Source: Plantago major | Lineage: Eukaryota > Streptophyta > Magnoliopsida > Lamiales > Plantaginaceae | Length of the DNA: 64,000 bases | Reading direction: 5' to 3' | Assembly: GCA_026545765.1 (NCBI GenBank) | Contig: CM048839.1 | Span: 21,204,566-21,268,565, forward strand | Shown here: in pieces, positions 57,487-64,000 of the stretch | Layout of the letters: every line of letters starts with the position of its first letter | How positions within the stretch are numbered: position 1 is the first letter of the stretch | The notes under the pieces: model-generated | Database searches by the model: none | Told to the model about the DNA's origin: nothing | What the model saw: the letters and a program-made list of their open reading frames with translations, nothing else | Translations under genes and position numbers: made by a program

Positions 57487-58259
57487 GGGGCTTTCTACCG
57501 TCAGTCAAGGTGTCGCCCTGACTAACGTCAGTCACCTATTTTGATCCATTAGATTAAAATTTCAACGGTGGAGATCGAATAATCTGTTCCCTTTCGCACT
57601 GAGTGTTGCCATGGAGTGTCGCTCGTGTCGCAAAAGGTGTTGCTTTAACCACCCGATCGTTTTAAATTATTTAACTATATTAAAAAAATATATATATATA
57701 TATATATATTAAAAATTACCTCTATTAAAAAATCAAAAAAAAATTGAAATCAAAAAATTAAATCACCTATCTTTTCCCCACCACCACCGCTTCCCCCGGA
57801 AATTTTTTTTTTTTGAAAGCTCCGATCGGAGTCACGCCGTAGTTCCGATCGGAGCTTCCATGGCGGAACGGAGCTTCCACGGGGAAGCTCCGATCTGGAG
57901 CTATCCACGGGGAAGCTCCAGATCTGGAGCTTCCCCGCCGTGGAGATCCACGGGGAAGCTCCGATCTGGAGCTTCCGCCATGGAAGCTTCCACGGCTCGG
58001 ATCGGAGCTTCCGGAAAAGAAAAAAAAAATTCCGGCGAAGCGGCGGTGGCTGGTGGCGGGGATTGGGGAAGAAGATATGTATTTAATTGTTTTTATTAGG
58101 AATTAATGGAGAAATTAATAGTTTAAAAAAAAAAGAAATAGCGGTTGAAGGCGTCTGAGGCGGTTGAGAAATCTAGCAGCTGAAGAATTAAGCGGGGTTG
58201 ATGGCGGCAGAAGAATCTGACACGTGTCGGATGTCGACACTCGATCGATAGAAAACCTG
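57487..58259. mobile_element. 773-bp non-autonomous relative of MULE-A
   Basis: The left end GGGGCTTTCTACCGTCAGTC and the next ~180 bp are nearly the same as the left end of MULE-A. The right end ...GATAGAAAACCTG also matches. The target duplication ATGTAACTC is perfect over 9 bp (57478-57486 and 58260-58268). The core is a GC-rich set of direct and inverted copies of GGGGAAGCTCCGATCTGGAG-like text, giving a strong palindrome and a spurious frame at 57860-58099. Confidence 0.92.
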
Positions 58260-58570
58260 ATGTAACTCTCCATGTAACCCACTCCACTCTAACAATTGAG
58301 ATTCAAATTAATATTTTTTCTCTTTTATTTCGAACTTACCTGTGAATTCACTCTTTCTCATTTCATTTCAAACTTCAAGCTTCATTTTAATTTCATTTTA
58401 AATATCGTTAATTAATTATAATAACATCACATTAATTTTAAAAAAATTACAAGGGTGGATGCTTATTATTACATTTTTCAAATACTATATTTGTAATTTT
58501 TAAATTTTTTTGCAATTGTCGTTTTATTTTACCTCTGACAAAGAGACGAGAAGAAATATACCGATCGATA

Positions 58571-60612
58571 ATGGGTGCAGAAGACGACAAATCGCCAATC
58601 CCAGATCCGAACCCGAGACCGAACCCTAATTCAATTACAATAGCTCAATTTGCAGCTTGGAAAACCCGAAAGGTTAATTTCTTGTTCCTCTACCTGCTAT
58701 TTCTGTAGTATAGGTTACTTCTGATTTCTTTTTCTGCTAATTGAAGGGTTAATGGAAGATGATAAGTTGTGCGTTTTGATTCTGATTTTATATTCGATTA
58801 CTAATCCCAATTGGTATTAGCGTAGTTGTTGTGCCTTTCTAAGAATTTATTCGGATAGGAAGCAAAAAGGTTTATTCAGTTGTCATGTCAATTTGGAAAA
58901 TGCTAGTTACATTTGCCTGTATGCAAACAAGGTTTTATACTGTTATAGGTGACCTGATAATTTACATTGCGGAGTTCAAGTAACAGAAAGAATCATCGTT
59001 GGAGAACTAGCTATTGTTGTTTCGAATAAATATGTGGGAAAATGAAAATGAGTGGTTCATATAATTAGCAGTTAAGACTTTTAGTGATGGTGGTACTGGT
59101 AGGTATTTGAAGCTTATTTGAATCACAATAGAGATGTCCCGATGTTAAGACAGTAGAGTGGTACAGTATAAGAAAGAATTTAGCTGTGTATATCAGTATA
59201 TGTGATAAGCTTGTGATTATGTTTTGGAATTTGGAACTTCCTAAACCTGGTCTTTGCTTAGCTTCATGTCTTGTTATATGCCGAGATAGATTAGTTCTCT
59301 AAAGTCTTGTTACTTTTTGAGCAAGAGCTTGAAATGTAGGACTCACGAACTCTTGAATTGACAAATAAGATGATATAGAGGCTGGCAGATCTGAAGGTAA
59401 TTAATCACTGAGTTTACTTTCAGCTTTTGGCATGCTTGTTGTATAAGCATGCCAAATTGAAGTGGCTGACCAAGCAGTTTATGTTCAGCTGTGTGCTAAT
59501 AAGGTTGAGTCAACTGTGCTATGATGTTGTCCTTGATGAGTTTCACGAAATAAACTATTGTTAGAACTCTCACCGGACAAGTATAGATACATGTGCAATT
59601 AGATGCAGGATATCTTTACTGCATTCTTCTATTGAATTTTGCTAGCTTCATTCCATTCATTTTTATATTCACATGCTAGCAAGTCAAGCTTCAGGAATCA
59701 GGCTTCAGGCCCCTCAGTTGAACATCATAAAACATCAAGTTCCATGTTTTAATTCAATATGAATGTGCAAAACTATCAGCGGAGTTTTTCTGTTCCACCT
59801 GTATACTCATGCCACGTGTATCACAAAAATAGTGCCAAAATCTGTTATTTGCCTGTAGTAAATGTTTGTTTCTGCTTCTTCATTAAACCTTACAAATCTT
59901 TTCTTCTCCAGAAATAGACAATATGTGAAATTAGGGATTATTAATGGATCAGTTACTATTAGAAGAGACAGAGAGGAAATTTGGAGAAGAAAGAGGCGGA
60001 AGATTATATACAGATAAACAAACAACTCTTTATTTCCTGAGACACGTAGCACAATTATATGGGTGGAACAAGAACCGGAACAGTAACTTGGAACCGTAAA
60101 ACTCTGCTGCAAAACTATGGGTTGACATTATCAAGAGATCAAGTCTGCTTTATGATCCCAGCATTAAAGGCAAACACCATCTCCTTGGGTGTTTCAGTTT
60201 AGATAATGTTTATGTTTGCCTTCTTATGCATCAAGACTTGGTAGCAAACAACATGCCATTATTTATTCATCTTGCGCGAATGAAACCAGATATGACCTGA
60301 TATGGTTACTGAAGACATTTTGTGTGTGTATTTGACTATTTGGCCATGTTGACATGTACTTTCCCTTCACTTTTCAGATTTCAACATGTACGTGTTATAT
60401 AATATCAGAGTTCTGAATGTGTTCTGTTCTCCTGTGATTAATTTTGCTGACAAGTTTTCGTGTGACATACGCCACAGGATGCTATTGCCTCTGCTAGCAA
60501 ATCTGAAGCTGAAAGGAAACGTGCAGAAGATGTCGCTGCTGGGCTTGTTCCAATGAATGGGCGTGAACTGTTTAAGCATGAGCCCTGGGTTTTTGATAAT
60601 ACTCGCTATTAG
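58571..60612 (+). CDS. Small conserved protein resembling the C-terminus of DRG-family regulatory protein 1 (ZC3H15/Tma46)
   Basis: Exon 1 (58571-58672) reads MGAEDDKSPIPDPNPRPNPN and continues to ITIAQFAAWKTRK at a GT donor. Exon 2 (60478-60612) follows a CAG acceptor in phase 0 with DAIASASKSEAERKRAEDVA and ends MNGRELFKHEPWVFDNTRY, TAG. The product is 78 residues, mostly charged helix. The pairing of an F-x-x-WK segment, a helix and GRE(L/V)F...P...DTRY resembles the tail of ZC3H15/Tma46 proteins, which bind DRG GTPases and ribosomes; here the zinc fingers are absent. It may be a separate short plant gene rather than a fragment, since start, stop and phases are all clean. The 1.8-kb intron holds nothing recognisable. 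Confidence 0.65.
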
Positions 60613-61434
60613 TGTTGGTAAAAAACTTTGAACGCAAGTCACACAAGCTTTCTTTTGTGAAATGTAACTTGTATTTGAACAATTTACTCGTACGAGTCAT
60701 ATGTGATTTGAGTTATACTTTTCGCTTAAAGAAAAGAACATGGTCTTTAAATGAGACACAGCTTAATTAGCAAAACATTCTTATTTCTGGGCCTTCTAGT
60801 TTCTGGATCAGCTCTACATAGTTAGTCACTTGGTTGTGGTACATCAAAAGCACTATGTTGAGGTTACGGTCAATCATGCCTCTTGGAAACCATTGCTCTA
60901 TTTGGCAAAACTAAGTGATAAACTAGCTGGTAGCTAATTAGGTAGTTGGTAATCTAAGTTGATTGTTATATAGTTGTTTAGTAAACTAATTAGCTGATAT
61001 GGTAGCCGATTTGCTATAAAAACAAATAAGCTATTATCTTATTTTTTTAACATGAAGAAGTTAATCAGATCAGTTAGCTCATAAGGTATCAGTTAGGAGT
61101 TAATGTAACATGATTATTTTTAATATAAACTTATCGAGATTGTAAACTAAGTGAAAAATAGAGGTTAGGTGCTTCAAGTACACACCGAGACCACCACTTC
61201 AATACGTTGGACAGTAAGATATAAAGTGCATCATTTATGATTCTTCCTCGGGTTATAGTAATGTATACTCCCGCTGCCGCAGTCCCATTAGCTTGAGTAA
61301 CATCATGTTGTTGGGGGCTGGTATTGGAAGGACCATCATCACCGGAAGTCGAAGCCCAGTTGGTAATATTCTCTTAATGAGTAATATTTGTTATCTAGAG
61401 AATAATCGTATTTATATATAAAAAAAAAAAAAAA
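60613..61434. other. Intergenic DNA
   Basis: At about 60895-61110 repeated AGCTAATTAG/AGCTGAT motifs beginning CTCTATTTGGCAAAAC suggest an old MITE, but ends and target site are not clear. Nothing else was recognised. Confidence 0.4.
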
Positions 61435-61930
61435 TCAACAAATACGATACACCAAAAGCCTTTCATGTCCGTTAATACAGTACACAAGAAGTGCAACCAA
61501 ACGCCGATGCCTAACTTTTGTAAGAACTGCAATTTCAGCTTGAAATTCTTTCATTCCTTTCGTACCCATTGCTCCTGATTCCATTCTCTTCACAGCAATG
61601 TTCGTCCCATCGTGTAATACACCCTTATACACGATCCCAAATCCTCCTCTGCCCAATATATTCACCTCATTAAAATTATCAGTCACTTGCCTCAACACTT
61701 CTATGGAGATGGCAACTTTGCCACCTTCAAAAACAGGTAATTCACCATGATCACCACTTGTCTGGCTCTGCATTTGTAACAAATCGATCCGATGATGATC
61801 CGTTCACTCCATTCGTAACAGCCATCTCCTTCCCCTGCTCAGAACCCTCAAACCTCCCAAACCTCTTATGTCGTCTCCTCACATAAGGGTTTTTGTCCTG
61901 TTGTTTTTTGGGCGGTGGGTTAGTGGAAAA
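61435..61930 (-). pseudogene. TMK-type receptor kinase fragment
   Basis: The minus strand carries the juxtamembrane part (YVRRRHKRFGRFEGSEQ) and the N-lobe of a protein kinase: [17 protein letters not shown], the P-loop [11 protein letters not shown], the lysine motif AVKRMESG, then [20 protein letters not shown] and ERLLVY. The wording matches the plant TMK family of leucine-rich-repeat receptor kinases, some of which act in auxin signalling. The rest of the kinase and the whole ectodomain are absent. A one-base frame change separates the juxtamembrane text from the kinase text. It is a fragment with no visible source gene nearby. Confidence 0.8.
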
Positions 61931-62116
61931 TACTGGACGATCGACACTAATTAAACATGAAAATTACTAAATTAGTGCTCTTCAGTTTTCACAAATTCTT
62001 GTAATATACAAACACTGAGAGGATCCGGTGTACGGATAATAAATGCTTAAACAATATCAACAATGTTTTATACGTGAATATTTAATTTCATTTTTCAACA
62101 ATGTTATTTTTTGTAG

Positions 62117-62272
62117 GGATTTGATATTCCATTCTTCCCCGGTGTCATAGAAGGGGTCACTGATATCATCACTTATCGGCATCCTATTGAAGACCGTGAG
62201 GAATTCCTAGAGGAGTATAATGACCTTATGGATATGGCTACCATGTCAATCGCGATTTACAATAAGCAAAAT
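62117..62272 (+). pseudogene. Cystatin-related gene copy B, exon 2 only
   Basis: The exon follows TTTTTTGTAG and is the same length (156 bp) as exon 2 of copy A, differing at only a few bases (GFDIPFFPG here, GFDIPDFPG there). It is followed by a matching intron start for about 60 bp. No exon 1 is found upstream, where a kinase fragment lies instead. A copia element begins in intron 2 at about 62332. Later exons, if any, lie beyond the window. Confidence 0.8.
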
Positions 62273-62331
62273 GTATGCCTCTTTAGTATGATTGTCTTCT
62301 GTTTTACTTTGATAAGCATCGTGTCAGATTC

Positions 62332-64000
62332 AATCGAACAAACGCGATCGATCAATCGAAGAACGATTACAACCAAAACTCAGAACAATCAAAGCTAAAC
62401 GAATCAACAAAATAATTAACGTGGTTCGGCTTTGCCTACATCCACGGAGAACAACAAGAATCAATTCACTATCGACGAAAGATTACAAGAACAGAAACCT
62501 TCAAAACAAATCAACAATGGAGATTTGTGGTTTCTTCAATCCTCTCTCTCACAAGTGTTTCTCTCACTATAATTGACAATTGAAAGATGAATAGAATGAT
62601 TCTCTAGCTCAACTACATAGAATCAAGCTTATATACACGAATTACACATCAATTGAAACGAATTCGGATAAAACGAACTAGTTGCTCTGTTTCTGTGAAA
62701 GCCAACTAACTTTCCCTCCGTCTGCATTTTAATCTCAACCATTGGATTGATCAGATCAACGGCTCCTGTGAAATCTGGCAAAACACACTCTCTTCTCCAC
62801 GAACTAAGTCAGAAACGAACTAATCCCTTTACAATTCTCCACCTTAGTGAGTTTCTTGATTTCGGCTCTCAATCAATACAGTTCCTGTGGTTAGAACAAA
62901 CCCCATTCATGTTCCTTAGAGATTAGATCAGATCCCCTATCTTCACATCATCATCAAACATATGTTGCTACAACATTGCTGCACTTGTTAATTAACCTGC
63001 AACAATACTCAAACTTCTCAGAAGGTAGTGCCTTAGTTAAGGCATTTGCAGGATTATCCAAAGTTGAGATCTTTGCCACTTTAATCTCCCCTTTATCCAC
63101 AATGTCTCTGTTGAAATAGTACTTCACATCAATATGTTTTGTGCGCTCATGAAACATCTGATGTTTAACAAGATGTATTGCACTTTGACTATCCCAATTC
63201 ACAACAATCATCTTCTGATCAATGCCAAATTCTCTGATAATTCCTTTAAGCCATATAGCTTCTTTAATAGCTTCTGTGAGAGCTATAAATTCAGCTTCAG
63301 TAGTAGAAAGAGCAACCACAGGCTGTTGCACTGATTTTCAAATAATAACTGTGCCAAAGAGAGTAAACACATATCCAGTGAGAGATTTCCTGCTGTCCAA
63401 ATTAGCAGCAAAATCTGAGTCTACATAACCAACTAATGCATTTGAATATGCTATATTAGTCTTCTCAAATCTCAGACCATGATCTGCAGTTCTCTTCATG
63501 TATCTCATAATCCATTTAACAACTTCCCAATGAGCCTTTCCTGCACAGCTCATATATCTGCTAACAACACTCATACAATGTGCTAGATCAGGTCTGCAGC
63601 ACACCATAGAATACATGTGACTATCCACTGCACCAGCATATGGAATGGTATCCATTTCTTTACTCTCTTTAGAATCTTGAGGACACTGACGCAGAGATAG
63701 CTTAATATGCTGATCCAATGGTGTTGAAACCTCATTTGCCTGATGCATAAAAAACCTTGACAACACTTTATTAACATAATGAGATTGAGATAGATACAGT
63801 ACACCATTGTTCACATCTCTTGTAATATCCATGCCTAAAATCCTCCTTGCATTACCTAGATCCTTCATATCAAACTCAGTCTGCAAAAGTTTCTTAACTT
63901 CATTGATCTCAATCATGTTATTTCCAGCCAATAACATGTCATCCACATAGAGAAGTAAGAAAATCACTGTAGCTTATGTAGGTTGAAGTATATATGCACA
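62332..64000 (-). mobile_element. Ty1/copia element, 3' part, running off the window
   Basis: Minus-strand translations show reverse transcriptase (LLLYVDDMLLAG near 63950, then DMKDLGNARRILGMDI) and RNase H (VVALSTTEAEFIALTEA, HIDVKYYF). An LTR of about 600 bp follows, ending ...CTGACA at 62332 next to copy B intron 2. Two long frames cover this part; it is slightly broken. The 5' half lies outside the window. Confidence 0.85.

Noticed and set aside
57860-58099. 79-residue frame rich in Ser, Gly and Arg
   Set aside because: It lies in the palindromic core of the 773-bp MULE relative, and the wording comes from repeated GGAAGCTCC text.

Overview
The window is nuclear DNA of a flowering plant, probably a eudicot. 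The evidence is spliced genes with GT-AG introns, plant-restricted families (DUF604 fringe-like glycosyltransferase, cystatin-related protein, TMK-type kinase, plant-type CACTA and FAR1 transposases), AT-rich intergenic DNA and a heavy load of nested transposons. I could not name the species. Host genes form a minority of the sequence.

Layout: 1-2131 is the 3' half of a CACTA element (plus strand). 2313-5154 holds Ty1/copia fossils, one of them inside intron 1 of a host cystatin-like gene (3608-~5990). 5990-9415 is an LTR-element relic with a PF04195-type gag ORF (minus). 10327-14406 is the best host gene of the window, an intact three-exon DUF604 glycosyltransferase whose large first intron carries three small DNA transposons. 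14.8-18.9 kb is a decayed Helitron that lacks its Rep domain. 19.3-20.4 kb has a weak candidate host gene. 21.9-24.6 kb is a second relic of the PF04195 family in the opposite orientation, followed by a SINE and small TIR elements.

27221-35667 is an 8.4-kb Mutator-like element (MULE-A) with a perfect 9-bp target duplication. It carries a FAR1-type transposase (split by a MITE), two satellite arrays and captured pieces of host genes: the last four exons of fructose-2,6-bisphosphatase/6-phosphofructo-2-kinase and, less surely, a methyltransferase N-terminus. A 773-bp deletion relative with its own perfect 9-bp duplication lies at 57487-58259.

37.5-50.3 kb is a papain-like protease pseudogene on the minus strand. 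Its recognisable exons are spread over 12.8 kb by nested elements: two long-TIR elements, gypsy fossils, a hAT-like element with a perfect 8-bp duplication, and a 5.3-kb MuDR-type element (MULE-B) with a nearly intact transposase. 50.5-51.4 kb has more gypsy fossil. 53265-~56.5 kb is a second CACTA element of the same family as the one at the left edge, in the opposite orientation and with its TNP2 core deleted.

58571-60612 is a small complete two-exon host gene (78 codons). 61.4-61.9 kb is a TMK receptor-kinase fragment. 62117-62272 is an exon of a second cystatin-like gene copy, next to a copia element that runs off the right edge. The standing story is layered insertion: host introns and broken genes act as landing sites, and one MULE has picked up host exons. 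All calls were made by reading sequence and translations; no database search was run.
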